Of a DNA stretch of 64,000 nucleotides, positions 1-11,142 are shown piece by piece (within the stretch, counting starts at the first letter, position 1; every line of letters begins with the position of its first letter). The position numbers were made by a program, and so were the translations under genes. The stretch is from the NCBI GenBank assembly GCA_907163375.1, contig CAJQUW010003414.1, positions 124,001 to 188,000 on the forward strand, in the 5' to 3' direction. The notes under the pieces were generated by a model, which had not been told where the DNA came from, searched no databases, and saw only the letters and a program-made list of their open reading frames with translations. The stretch is from Prostheceraeus crozeri. Taxonomy: Eukaryota > Platyhelminthes > Polycladida > Euryleptidae.

Positions 1-333
1 ATGCCATATACTTACGTACATTAAAATCGAATTCAGTATTGAAAGTTTGACTCTTGAATGTCATTATCTCACTACTTACTAGACAGTAGTAACATTAGTG
101 TGATCTTTTATGACAAAAAGCCTTAAATCAACATTCTTTGGACATGATGTATGCTTTCTTTTAACATTGTGCTGGTATGGCTTTAGTATGTAAAGCATAC
201 CACATTTGAAATAACATACGAAAAGCATACAAATATATACGTACTGTATATACCAAGCGAATACAGAAATATACCAAAAATATTTTGGTTTGCATCCTTC
301 GTATGTGATTGGTATTGAGCGATTTACAGTGTA
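1..333 (-). repeat. Dispersed repeat R1, near-complete copy
   Basis: This segment is the reverse complement of 61722-62029, with partial relatives at about 38742-38920 and 42540-42679. Shared landmarks are the end TACACTGTAAATCGC, a run of degenerate GGTATATTT and GTATGC words, a CAATAAAGATCAC motif, and the other end at TATGGCAT. No terminal inverted repeat or transposase is visible. Its open frame on the minus strand is a low-complexity Tyr/Cys-rich translation of the repeat and is not regarded as a gene. The copy begins exactly at the window edge, so it may extend outside. Confidence 0.75.
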
Positions 334-1006
334 GGGTGTATTCACACTCCCGATGAAATGTTATTTAAGGTTTAATGTAGAATCAAATAGAATTAAATAG
401 AATAAGGTTTACATTGCCTTGCAAGTATTCTCACGTAAAATGATGCAGGAATCCCAATTAAATTAAATGCTTGTGAGCTACAGCATCAAAATGTTGTCAT
501 CTACGTTGGATCCAGTACATAGGCTCCTTACAGCATTTTCATTGCTTTAGAGAGAATTCCGGCTTGCATTTTCTTATACTAGCATAGTCTACCGTTAAAT
601 TGCCTCCAAGAAAACTACAGCCGATACATGTATATTACGTTATGAAGCTTTCCTTCAATTTAGCCAATACTAATATACTGACGAATTGAAAATATTTGAT
701 TTAATGATAATTGAATTGCACATTGATCATGACAAAGTAATTGATTTCATTCTATCATTCAAAAATATTGACAGATTTAATAAATAATATAGCTCCGTAG
801 TCATTAGTAAGTAAATGTTTAAGCAAATTTAGAATACGAAATTGGAATGAAATCAATCTTTAGATAAATGTCGGTTGTCGCAGACATTTTATAGTGCAAA
901 GACTGCGGAGATATGAAATCTAAATTCAGCATGCACAAATGCAACATAATACATGTAGAAGCAGAAATAAGACGTTTATTCATGAACACAATAGAAATCA
1001 TTCAAT
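334..1006. other. No recognisable gene
   Basis: AT-rich sequence. Short open frames overlap on both strands and show no domain, splice structure or repeat match inside the window. Confidence 0.5.
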
Positions 1007-2220
1007 TCATGTCATATACAAGAAAACCATTCTTGTTTGAAAATTTATGGGCTCTTTTAATAAAAAGACGTTTTGCGTATGCATCATCAGTGACGTGCGC
1101 GTTGATACGTGAACAAAAATATTTGTGATAAGCAATCTAAAATCAATCTGTAAAAATGTTATTATAGATAATACACGATTTCGGAAAAAATGAGTTTCTT
1201 CCTCGTTTCGTTTTGCAATAAAGGACTTCAAAGCGGTTTGATCGGCCTGAAAGAGGGGGGCATAGTCCATGGAGCATGCTATCGGGATCTTTCGAAATTG
1301 AATAAACAGTTTGGATGCTGCCCTTTCACGTCTATCGTCCAAGTTCGTGAATCTGCCACATCCACACTCGCTAGTGCCACATATTAGGCGGTGTGCTCGA
1401 CGCTAAAGTTTGTCCAGAGCAGCCTTATTTTGTTCGGACAACCCAATTATCAAGGGAGCACAGTATTCCATAATTTATCTGACGTTATCTAATTTATCTG
1501 TATACGTTGATCGTCTGATCACTGTGCAGTATCGGTTTCAGAAGGCGTATAGATAGAATCGTTGTGAGGCTATTCTATTGATGTGTTCCATATGTCCATT
1601 CCACTTCAGGTCTGAAGACAAGTGGACACCAAGAAGCTTTGCATCGTTTACACTGGCGACATTTTGGATCAATGGTGCAGGGAAATTTTGTGTTTTAGGC
1701 ATCCACAGGAGCTTACATTTCGACAAGTTCAGTCGTAGACCATTTGACGATGACCAGCTCAACATAGTTTGGTGCTCTTCCTGGAGGATGTCAACGCTTT
1801 GGCTGGTTATGGGCACAATGAAGGTACAATCGTCAATGTATTTGACGACCGTAGTTCCACTGTGCTTCGGTACTAGCGAGCTAATGACCAGATTGAACAA
1901 ATAGGGCCCAAATATCGATCCCTGTGGTATTCCGGATTTGATTGGGCCCTCAAGACTTCTAGCATCAAGTAGCTTCACCGATTGAGCACGTTTGCTCAGA
2001 TAGTCTGAGATCCATTGCACAAATTCGGTTGGGAACTTTTTCTTGTCAAGTGAGTCCACGATCGTTCCATGACTCAAGTGGTCAAATGCCTTTCTAAAGT
2101 CATAAGTAACCACTGCCACACCCTTTGTTTCACTTTCGTCAAGGGCAGATGTCACTCTGTCATGCAAACAAATATTCTTCTCTGAGTCTTTGTCCGATGC
2201 CTGACTGCAAGATGGCCCTT
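1007..2220 (-). pseudogene. CR1/Jockey-like LINE reverse transcriptase, 5'-truncated
   Basis: The fragment encodes the reverse transcriptase of a non-LTR retrotransposon, which copies element RNA at the target site. Read leftward it shows the palm motif DFRKAFDHLSHG, then SGIPQGSIFGPYLFNL, then the catalytic box YIDD (many relatives have YADD), then KCKLLWMPK and LLGVHLSSDLKW. Reading continues in broken frames into a conserved tail with MEYCAPLIIGLSEQN, RRAHRLICG and LDDRRERAASKLF near 1300-1420. Stops and frame changes lie around 1395-1540, so it is dead. No endonuclease or RT start is seen above about 2220, as expected of a 5'-truncated LINE. The superfamily is clear; the exact clade is not. 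Confidence 0.85.
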
Positions 2221-2605
2221 TCAGAATACATGTAAGCTTACAGCAAATACAATATGTACGAACAATCAATGCACGGTGTTGTCAATGCCAAAATGAAATA
2301 GCCAATAACCACAAGTATTTCTTGTTTGAAATATTCTGTGAATTGATTGGGGTTTTGTTGAAAAATCAGAACTTCATGCTCTTATCATGCAGTTCACCTA
2401 GGATTCAAATAAAAAAAAATATGACTCATTTGCATATGTACAGCATTAATAGAAAACCCAAGTTTTGTATCACTCACCCAAGGTCCAACTTTGCTTTGCC
2501 TGTTCTTGACATGATCGTGGGCAGCGTGCTTCGCTGATCTTGGAGATCCTCATGCCACGTTAGCATCTCGAGGCACGGGTTCGTTTGACAACTGACAAGA
2601 TGCGC
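2221..2605. other. No recognisable gene
   Basis: Spacer between the LINE remnant and the left direct repeat of the first PLE. I see no domain, RNA gene or repeat. Confidence 0.45.
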
Positions 2606-2728
2606 CGCGGTTTTTGCCTACTCAATTTTATTGTACCCAACTTTACTAAGGCAAATAAAGAGAAGGAAGGACCCGCTTGTTTTCAGCACAATGCAAAAAA
2701 ATTCGTTTATTAGGCAAAAAATACAAGT
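2606..2728 (+). repeat. Left direct repeat (pLTR) of first PLE
   Basis: About 120 bp nearly identical to 3709-3828. Both start GGTTTTT.CCTACTCAA and run through GGCAAATAAAGAGAA to TTCGTTTATTA.GCAAAAA. The pair brackets the PLE coding remnant in the same orientation. That is the pseudo-LTR layout typical of Penelope-like elements, formed by tandem insertion of a truncated copy. Confidence 0.8.
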
Positions 2729-2732
2729 AGTT

Positions 2733-3610
2733 CGTAATTGATAAAACAGTAGAAGTTTTCAATTCCGTTTCTGATAATATAAAATTCACTGTAGAGATAT
2801 CAAAAAGCAATTTTCTCAACTTTCTTGATATTAGCCTTGAAATCAAAAATAATCAATTGAACAACAAGTGGTTTGTCAAGAGCCATTACACGGGTTTATC
2901 CCTCATCAAAAACAGTTGGATACCGAATCATATTGAAACTAACTACCTCAAAAATAGCATAAACAACGTCACTAATCGGTGTTTAGGTATAACAGAACAA
3001 AACGAATCTCTAAAGATCCTTCACCACCGCATCAGACAAAATGGTTTCTCTCTCTCTGAAGGTAAGCAGAATAATAAAAGCAAACATAGGAACGCCAGTG
3101 AAAAGAACGTCGTATGTAACCTGATCTATGTCAGCGATCTCTGTAGTCGCAAATTGGAAAAACTGGCCAAACAATGTAACTTGCCTATTCAAATAGTTAA
3201 TAAATTAGGTCCTACTTTATCCCAAGTCACCAACACTAGAAAACAAAACAGAATACACGAAGATTGTGCCATCTGCACAAAACTACCTAGCAAGTAAGTA
3301 TTCTTGCTCCGACCGGTTTTTAGTCTATAAATTTACCTACTTATTGTGTGGTGATTTCTACATCGGTCAAACTATCCGCCCGTTCACTAATAGGTACCAG
3401 CGCGATATCACTAATAAGAACAAGACAAATGCTCTTTATGAGCACTTCTGGAAATTTCACGCGGACGAAAATGTTCCATCAATAAACGACCTGACCATAG
3501 ACATCTTGGACAAAAGTGGCAATGCCGTTGACTGCCGAATTGATGAAGCTCGCCAAATTGACAGATTGAGACCCGCTATGAACCGCAAGTACCCACTACC
3601 AAAATTATAA
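2733..3610 (+). pseudogene. Penelope-like element 3' part: RT thumb plus GIY-YIG endonuclease
   Basis: PLEs encode a reverse transcriptase fused to a GIY-YIG endonuclease. The frame opens after a stop at about 2730 with the end of the RT domain (NFLDISLEIKNNQLNNKW, the position of the usual PFLD box). A linker follows with NRCLGITEQNESLKILHHR and NGFSLSEGK, then a zinc-knuckle-like HEDCAICTKLPS. A +1 frame change near 3285 leads to LVYKFTYLLCGDFYIGQTIRP, the GIY-YIG core, and ends ARQIDRLRPAMNRKYPLPKL. RT palm and N-terminus are absent: the copy is 5'-truncated and frameshifted. The flanking direct repeats support the assignment. Confidence 0.85.
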
Positions 3611-3671
3611 AGGTATTAACAAATCTCGGTCTCGTTGCTATTGTAATCCGTTGTATTGATGACTGCACGGT

Positions 3672-3709
3672 CCCACCTTTTGATGTGTCTGTGACACGAA
3701 GCGAGGTGG
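3672..3709 (+). ncRNA. Degenerate hammerhead-like fold at PLE 3' end
   Basis: An outer stem CCACCT/AGGTGG encloses TTGATG, an inner hairpin GTGTC-TGT-GACAC and then GAAG. The order (stem I, UGAUG core, stem II, GAA, minimal stem III, stem I) copies a type I hammerhead. The base at the cleavage position reads G, which should not be cleavable, so at best this is a relic. It lies just before the right pLTR. Confidence 0.3.
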
Positions 3710-3828
3710 TTTTTACCTACTCAATTTTATTGTACATAACTTTACGAAGGCAAATAAAGAGAAAGAGTGACCCGTTTGTTTTTAGCACAATACCAAGAAA
3801 ATTCGTTTATTAAGCAAAAATACAAATC
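3709..3828 (+). repeat. Right direct repeat (pLTR) of first PLE
   Basis: Partner of 2606-2728; see that entry. The few mismatches between them suggest a moderately old insertion. Confidence 0.8.
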
Positions 3829-4393
3829 AGAACCACAATTTTTAACATGAACTGCTTTCAGATCATTTCCTGTAATGTGCATGTGTTATTGTTCTGTTTT
3901 TTATTGGCAGTGCATGCGAAAATTAGGTTAAATATGGACAAAATTGCTCAAAGTGTTTGTGTTTGCCGACCATAGTCCGCTTGCCAAATCTGAATGTGCT
4001 TACCTTCATTGACACAGTTGCATAACCACGATAGGGAATGACCTGAAGACATTCCATGCCAAAAATAATAACTCTGGGTTTAGTGCTCTTCACTTAAACA
4101 GCAGAAAACAATCTTCAACTTCAATTTTCCAAAAGCTCCAATCTGCGTCCCATTGGATTAGACAGACGCGCAGATTGGTATCAGGCTTAGGGTGTACATC
4201 ATTCTGTCAAAGTCTTATTTTCGGCCTCGTTCCCAACAGAAACTCGCTTTGGCTGCCGGACTATTGGTCGGTCAGCTAAAATCCCTCTCGTTGCCCGATA
4301 CATTTCTCATCCTTGAAGATTTCTGTGTCGATCTTTCTGTCACGACGCAAATTGCAAATGATCGCACAAAACTTCTTTATTGATTCATTTCAG
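3829..4393. other. No recognisable gene
   Basis: Unannotated sequence ending in a pyrimidine-containing stretch and CAG acceptor that start the next exon. An open frame at 4192-4383 has no recognisable domain. Confidence 0.4.
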
Positions 4394-4500
4394 CTGCTTT
4401 TGAAGCCTTATTTGGAGTTGAAAATTCGACTAAAATTTATCGATATGCAACAGGGTTCCTCAGAACTGAAGATGGATTCTGGGCTGCGATGGACAGCAAG
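4394..4500 (+). CDS. Candidate internal exon of a modular receptor, probable CTLD first part
   Basis: A 107-base open stretch begins after a CAG acceptor and stops at a donor AAG/GTAATG. It encodes about 35 residues, including YRYATGFLRTEDGFWAAMDSK-like sequence with an aromatic GFW. The exon starts in phase 1 and ends in phase 0. That is exactly what the next plus-strand exon at 14085 needs, since that exon opens in phase 0. The fragment is too short to identify alone. I infer from position that it is part of the domain finished by the 14085 exon. Any upstream exon with the signal peptide has not been found. It could also be a chance splice-flanked frame. Confidence 0.4.
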
Positions 4501-5018
4501 GTAATGTGCTAATCGTTCTGATTCAGGTATTATCTATCCGCGTTCATACAATATGCACCATGCATGTATTGGATATGTGATCTAGCCCCATGTTGTTTGT
4601 TATTTTTCTCCACGTTTGTATCTCAGTGAATGACAAACTTCTTCATGAAATAATGACAATTCACAATACTGTCAATCATAGTTAGTAGTGTTTATAGCTA
4701 ACCATCTGTTGTCCATGTTGGAGTGATGCATTTTTCTTTTTGTCCGTGAATCAGAGCAATGTGTAACAGTTTTCTTACAAGTGCGCGGGGATGTGTGTTT
4801 TTCTATTAATTGTGATTCGTTGGCTACTGTACTCCCGCGCATCTGTATGCAATATGCTTGTTACGTATGCATTTGTATTTAAGTAAAGTTCTCACGTCTG
4901 CGCAGTGTCACCGTCACCTTTCTCAGATTGTCTCAGACGAACTCTGCACAAGCGTGAATATATTACAACTGCTTGTTTTACTTCACTGTGAAATTGATGG
5001 CCATGTCATCAAAATCAA
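4501..5018. other. Intronic sequence without recognisable features
   Basis: Between the candidate exon donor and the left pLTR of the second PLE. Nothing recognisable. Confidence 0.4.
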
Positions 5019-5243
5019 CATTGACTTCGAGGTTTGAGAACACTTCTCTCCTACTTGTCATGAACTCATATCTTGCTCTGTTTATAAATGCTTCATCTCT
5101 GCTTTTATTTTGTAACCTTGAGAAAGCCGTAAGGCGAAATATTGGTCAATTTATTCATTAATACAATTTGTATCCGCTGAAATCAATTACTTTTGATTTA
5201 TACCTTATCTCCGGATACGTGGATCTCATCGGGTTTCTTGAAA
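5019..5243 (+). repeat. Left pLTR of the second PLE
   Basis: A 225-bp direct repeat, near-identical to 10918-11142. Both run from CATTGACTTCGAGGTTTGAG to the GGATACGTGGATCT region. The right copy starts inside the last codons of the PLE frame and the left copy ends where the PLE frame begins, the expected head-to-tail PLE arrangement. A hammerhead-like fold lies at 5113-5148. Confidence 0.85.
5113..5148 (+). ncRNA. Hammerhead-like motif in PLE pLTR (U3-A8 core variant)
   Basis: The order is TAACC (stem I), TTGAGAA (in place of CUGANGA), AGCC-GTAA-GGC (stem II), GAAA, a two-base loop, TT, then GGT (stem I). Both deviations from the consensus fall at C3 and G8, which pair with each other in the hammerhead core; here they read U3 and A8. 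The right pLTR repeats the motif at about 11012-11047 with a better stem I (GGTTA). Activity is not proven. Confidence 0.45.
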
Positions 5244-6736
5244 TGTCTGCGGAATTCCGTAAAGCAGAGAAATTGGCAAAATGTCAGAGCAACAGTTTTG
5301 GAGAATACCCTCAATACATATGAGGCGGAGATGTTAACGAAAAGACATAGCAAGCAATGGTTAAACCTCTGTATTAATTTAGAATACAAAAGGAGAGCCA
5401 AATTGCAAACTTACAATTTTCCTCTTTCGGAAAATGAAACACAGAATCTGCTTTATTTAAAAAATTCAATTTGTGCGACCAAAGAAAAGAAACTGATTGT
5501 TCTGCTTAAGAAAAAGGACACAAAGGTATCTAAAGACAATCATCAACCTTTAAATGGTTTTGTGGATTTAACTGATTCTGCCTTAAGAATGGAGTCGAGA
5601 AGTATACTCAATAAAGGACCTTCCTATATTACGTGTCCCAGATACAAAAGAACTCTCCAGGATGGTTATGGAAAGCTGTGCAGAGGTTTAAGTGGCCGCA
5701 ACTAGGAAGAAAAGACTTAATGTACCATCTGAATCCATTTCAGAGCTTAAAGCAGGTATGATTCACATACTCAAATCTCTCAATGTACCTTAATCTACTG
5801 CTACTTCTGATTTAGGAAGGGAAGTCAAAGAGAATGATGATATTCTTATATTACCTACAGATAAGACAAATCGTTTACTCACTATGGAAAAACACCATTA
5901 CAATCAAATATTGGAGAATAAAACGATAAACAGTGGTAATTTCAAATTGATCAAACCAATACAGCCTTCTACCGCACAAGCGAGATTCAATAGAGAATTG
6001 AGCTTGATTGCAAATGGATACAAATCTAAGTTTTCACATGTTTGCTATGGACTAATGGACCAAAGATGTTCTGAACCTCTTCCATGTTCTGCTTACGTCC
6101 TTCCTAAGGATCATAAAAATGGTGAACTAACGGGAAGACCCATTGTTGCTGCACTTGATGGACCTGGTAACAAATTATCTAAATTTTTATCTTCAAAATT
6201 AAACAACGTATTGCGATTTGTACCATGTCATATCAGAGATGGCGATTGTTTCGTTGAGTGGGTCAATTCTATTCCTTCAGAGTCTCACATTGGTGGATTT
6301 GCGTCACTTGATGTGACCAACCTATATGGTAACATTTCGCTACATGGAGATACAGATTTATTCACTGTATTGAGACAATTTCTTCACCTTTATGGTGGAT
6401 CTGATGATTTCTTGAAAAACGTGAATGTGGAGGATATTGTCGATCTGACGAAACTAGCTTTATTCTCAAATACAACTATTCATGATGATCAGAAATATAG
6501 CCAAATTAATGGATTGACTATGCGGAATTCTATGGCCCCACAGTTGGCAGTTATATATATATATATATATATGATTTTTATGGAAGAAAAAAAACTGAGA
6601 GCTTACGATGGTGCGGTTATTTGGAAACGATACATTGACGATTGTTTTATCATATGGCTACCCCGTATTTCTGTTGATGACATCCTTCCTTTTGTTAATG
6701 GTTTTCTGAGCATATCAGATTCACTATGGAGTTGTC
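5193..6736 (+). pseudogene. Penelope-like element, N-terminal region and RT domain (part 1)
   Basis: 5193-5705 encodes a Lys-rich N-terminal region (NLCINLEYKRRAKLQTYNFP, ILNKGPSYITCP). After a frame change around 5650-5880 comes DDILILPTDKTNRLLTMEKH, the PLE counterpart of the first RT box. It continues with GRPIVAALDGPGNKLSKF, FASLDVTNLYGNI (usual LYTNIP), NGLTMRNSMAPQLAVIY and the catalytic RYIDDCFIIW. A (TA)n expansion at about 6550-6572 adds Tyr/Ile codons just after the SMAPQLAV box, still in frame. The reading frame slips near 6710 and the gene is then cut by a TIR element at 6737. It reverse-transcribes PLE RNA in intact relatives; this copy is broken. Confidence 0.88.
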
Positions 6737-6738
6737 TA

Positions 6739-9700
6739 CCCAGTCAGCCCGTACACGTGTAATAGGCCTGCACGTGTATTTTTGATGTAAATGAAAATAA
6801 GCCACTTTTGCACGTGTAATGCACGTGTTATTATTTATGACTTGTTGCAAAGGTTAATTTTATAATTTCAATGTTATACTAATGCCAGGGTGCATGAATC
6901 TCAAGTCACAGTCATTTATATTCTACTGCAGCTATACACTAAGTGGTAACAACAAGACATCCATATAAACGATTGATACCATATGAAAACAACGTCAAAA
7001 TTGCACTATCACAACGATTTTGACTATTGATTCTCTAAATTCACAGAATACATATACAAATAAATGACCATGTGCTATTCATTTTTGGCGAAATTCCTTC
7101 TTGGAAGTAATTAAATTTATTCACTTTTTTCTCCGAACAAAGCTTCGTTGATGTGTGAATTAACGTTCTTTAAAAGCATGCAAAAATATTTGGTAGGCCA
7201 TAAGATAATCCAGAAAATTAAATTGTATTTGTATTTTGTTCAAATGCTAGAGTCCGAGTAACTTATCATTTCGGCATTAATCGCTGTGAAGATTTAGGCT
7301 GTAAAAATCCATTTAAAAATCCTCTGCAATGCTATAATCGAGTTTTCATGTCTTAAAATTGAAAGTAAGGTGCTTTGTATTCACATTCACTCATGTTTAT
7401 TCGCATTATCTGAGACATTGTCAATCATCTGAGCTGCACGATAGCTGTTTTCCAATGGATAGAAAATTTGATTCAAAAGCATGCATTGACTTCTATGGTT
7501 AGCATGTGTTATTGAATTTTGAATATGGTTCTCTTCGATTTCTTTGTCATCTTCCTAATTAGCTGCTGTCGATTTCTTTGATCATGCATGGAAGTCTATG
7601 ATCTATATTGGTTTAGAAACTTAGCTACACATGCAGTAACATAGCATAATGTTGTGAATTCAAATTTGAACAGCTCCGCTTCATTGCGATATGTCTGGCT
7701 CAATGGAAATTGATCTAGTGGAATTATTGAAGTCTGCAGGATGAAGTCAATTTGATGATCAATTGAAACATTTGGAAAATGGAACTTGATCACATTTTGT
7801 GACAAATTGCTATCATATTGCTTTGTCTGTGATGAAGTCCAGTGAGCTTTACATTTTGTTTCTTAGAATATGCATGCATGATGTACAGTATTTTTTCTCC
7901 AGACATATGCGCTTTAAAATATTAATTCTTTGATATTTTTTGCAGTAACAATCGAGTTTCACTTGCATGTATATCTTTCTGGAAAGCTGTTAATCGCATT
8001 CCATGTCATATGTCTCACGATTAACATGGCAAGGTCAGAACTTATAAATGAATGTGATCTTTTAGGATTGAATGCTTTTTGTAGTGTAGGCCCTACACGA
8101 GATTCATTATTTGATATTACAACTGATTTGAATAAGTTTACAATTCACAAAATGTATCAGAATATTTTCCTATTACAAGTTTGTATTTTATAAGTTTGCA
8201 AGTTATATTTTGTAGATAGGATGGTTTGTAAATTCAAAATCACCAGGGACGGAGCTAATACGTTGATTGATTTTCTGAAGCTTATTGTCAACGTCACATC
8301 AAGTGAAGAGATATTTTCACCAATGCAGTAAATGGCTACTTCTCGTTTCTGTTTTATAACTATTTGTTTAATCTATTATATTTCAAAAACACCAAGTTCA
8401 TGTTGTAAATCGCTGCTTTGCTTTCAAAATCGTTTGATATTCTTTTTGAGTTCTTTGCAGAACCCAATCCCACTGTTCAGTGTTCAAACAACTTATATAT
8501 ATATGCAACTGAATGCGATGAAGCCGGAGGTTTTCAGTTAGCCTCCGCTTCCCCTGCCTAGGAGATCATGCGTTTTTTAACATGTTCATATCAGCCGGAA
8601 ACTCAGTCGCTTCAGCTGATAGCTAGAAGGCAGACCTATCTCCACGAATTCGCAGAAGCTGTCATTGATTTTCCGGCTAGAATTTTAACAGAGACATTGG
8701 TTTCAGATGTTGCTGCTGAGAACGTTAAGTTATCTAAATAAATTTCATTTCGAACCTTTCCTGAAACAGATCAACAAAAACGATTTTCAAGACCATAGGA
8801 AGAAGACCTTTGACTAAGAATCAACCTGTCCATAAAATCAAAACATACCTTAATTGTCCTTAATTCGTTATCATTATTTAATTCCTGACTTTTGCTGCAG
8901 ATAATTCATTCACACGTAGCTGTCCTATCGTATCACTCTCTGATTTAGATGGGAGATGGTTTATAATAGACGTGTAAAAATTTATCTAATTATGAGATTT
9001 CTAAAATATGAATTGATCTAGAGATGGATTACAAAACATCAAATTAATGTAGAAATGATTCACACGATGTAACTTGGATAATTGCACTAATGAAACGCTA
9101 AGAGCAAAGGAAGTTTGGATCCATAATTAAGGAATTATATCTAGCACTGATGACGGATTATATCAGTTAAGTGACAAGCTTTTTCATTCTTATTGTGTAT
9201 TACAAATTATTGGTTTGATTGATTTCTTATTTTGTCATTCTACATTTCTGCAGTTTCGTTGTGTAAGTGATGCATCAGATTTCAAAAAGTGAGCATCTGA
9301 TGAATCCTATCGTTCCTTTAAATTGAATTAATGTAATTAGCTAATTAATAAACTATTGTATTGAATTAAACTAATTACCGATTACATGCAGAGCTTTTGT
9401 CACAATCTTTAATGATAAAAATCTCTCACGTAAATGATAGATATTTATAACTTTATTTTCAATTTATTTCCAGTATTGCTTGCCACCTGGATGAATTTTC
9501 ATAACATTTTTTCAACTCCTGATTGAAAATTTGGATTTATGAACTTTGGAATAAAGCTACTTATGAAGTTGTCAGACGTCATTGAAGTGGATGAGATGGT
9601 TTTGGCTAGATATGGAATATTTGTGAATTCCTGTGATTTACAGTTTCTAATGTGATAGTTTTTTACTCCAAAAAATGTGCTTCTACTTATTCGGTGTCTT

Positions 9701-10084
9701 ATAAACTTTCATGTTGTGGGCTATAGATTTCACATTTGACCGACCATTTAAAGCGATTTATGTGTGTTATGCATGCTCAGAGCAAATATAAGTTAAGAAG
9801 CGCTCGGAATAGCTAGGAGGTAATATGATGCAGATATGAATTCGGAACAAATTTCTAAGCAATCTAGCTAGAGGTTGGGTATGTTCGAAGCAATAAAAGA
9901 ATGAAACGCCAAAATAAACTAGCATTGAATTTTAAGGCGTGAAAGGAGTGTAATTTTGGTGTATTTGTACACGTGTAATACACGTGTATTATCTGAACAC
10001 AAAACACGCGTATTACACGTGTCCGATACACGTGTATTACACGGGTCCATTACACGTGTAATACAAGTGTGCTGGTTGACTGGG
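6739..10084. mobile_element. TIR element 'CACGTG', copy 1 (3.35 kb), inserted in a PLE
   Basis: Ends are inverted: left CCCAGTCAGCCCGTACACG, right GTGCTGGTTGACTGGG. The element is flanked by TA on both sides. Taking it out with one TA rejoins the PLE frame exactly (FTMELS then NNGLLPFLDTG), so both boundaries are certain. A second copy at 24943-27664 shares the interior almost base for base. Subterminal palindromic TACACGTGTA words recur at both ends; the right end here carries several more than copy 2. I find no transposase; longest frames (7596-7805 minus, 7930-8193 plus) show no motif, so it is probably non-autonomous. The superfamily is undetermined. Confidence 0.9.
9970..10070. repeat. 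Subterminal array of CACGTG palindromes
   Basis: About 100 bp at the right end of copy 1 holds several repeats of the palindrome TACACGTGTA with single-base variants (CACGCG, ACACGGGT). Copy 2 keeps just one in the same place. The repetitive peptide CNTRV seen on the minus strand is a by-product of this array. Such subterminal repeats commonly bind a transposase; that role here is inference. Confidence 0.75.
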
Positions 10085-10086
10085 TA

Positions 10087-10936
10087 ATAATGGTTTGTTA
10101 CCCTTTTTGGATACTGGAGTGTTTCGAGAAGATAACCGTTTCCAAACGAGGCTGTATATGAAAGATATACACAGTGGTACAACATACCCGTGGGATTCTG
10201 CTTCTCCTACGTCCGTCAAAAGAGCCATTATTCTCGGAGAATTACCGAGAGCTGATGCTCGATCTACAGCTGAAGAAGCAAGGATATATTCGGAACAACT
10301 TGTTTTGAATCGGCTTAGGAACAATGGCTACCCATGTCGGTATTTACGAAAAATACAACACCAATATCTTCAGAAAAGAAAAATAAAAATCACAAAGGGG
10401 AACATGAAAACAAAGATGGGAGAATTTTCGTTCGTTGTCCTTTTGTTGACGAAGCTACCAAAAGAAGAATGATTAACACAGTACAGCGATCTTCATTATC
10501 TGACTATATATTTTTGCATTTTGAATCTGGGAAATCTTTGCGTAAAATATTTCACCCACCCAAACAACGCATACTTTGCAAAGATGATTGTGATACGTGC
10601 GCTATCAGCGAAAAACGAAAATTATGCTATACCAAGAACTTAATTTGCAAAATTACGTGCAAATTATGCAATGCAATATACACGTATATAGGCGAGTCTT
10701 CTCACTGTGTCCGTTCGAGAGTGAAAGAACATTTGACTCAAGATAGCAGTGCGGTCTTCCAACACATTAAGACCAATCACGCAGGTTGCCCCTCACCCTG
10801 CATATCATGGTCCGTTCTACACCAGAATTTGAACAACACTCAGAAAAGGCGCTCGATGGAGGCTATGTACATTCGTCGTCACAGCGGGGCATTAATGAAT
10901 GGATGTCAAGGCTTGCACATTGACTTCGAGGTTTGA
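10087..10936 (+). pseudogene. Penelope-like element, RT thumb, linker and GIY-YIG endonuclease (part 2)
   Basis: Continues the PLE of 5193-6736 after the insertion: LLPFLDTGVFREDNRFQTRL (RT box plus thumb), YPWDSASPTSVKRAIILGE, then a frame change near 10350 into RIFVRCPFVDEATKRRM. A cysteine-rich stretch (CKDDCDTCAISEKRKLCY) precedes the GIY-YIG core ICKITCKLCNAIYTYIGESS with RSRVKEHL. The tail RRSMEAMYIRRHSGALMNGC is shared with the PLE fragment at 26644-27098. The frame ends at the start of the right pLTR. At least two frame breaks make the element inactive. Confidence 0.88.
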
Positions 10937-11142
10937 GAACACTTCTCTCCTACTTGTCATGAACTCATATCTTGCTCTGTATATAAATGCTTCATCTCTG
11001 CTTTTATTTTGTAACCTTGAGAAAGCCGTAAGGCGAAATATTGGTTAATTTATTCATTAATACAATTTGTATCCGCTGAAATCAACTACTTTTGATATAT
11101 ACCTTATTTCCGGATACGTGGATCTTATCGAGTTTTTTGAAA
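10918..11142 (+). repeat. Right pLTR of the second PLE
   Basis: Direct repeat partner of 5019-5243, with a handful of substitutions. It contains the hammerhead-like motif at about 11012-11047. Confidence 0.85.

Noticed and set aside
9919-10185. Protein with CNTRV repeats on the minus strand
   Set aside because: The repeats come from the CACGTG palindrome array and run across the transposon/PLE boundary.
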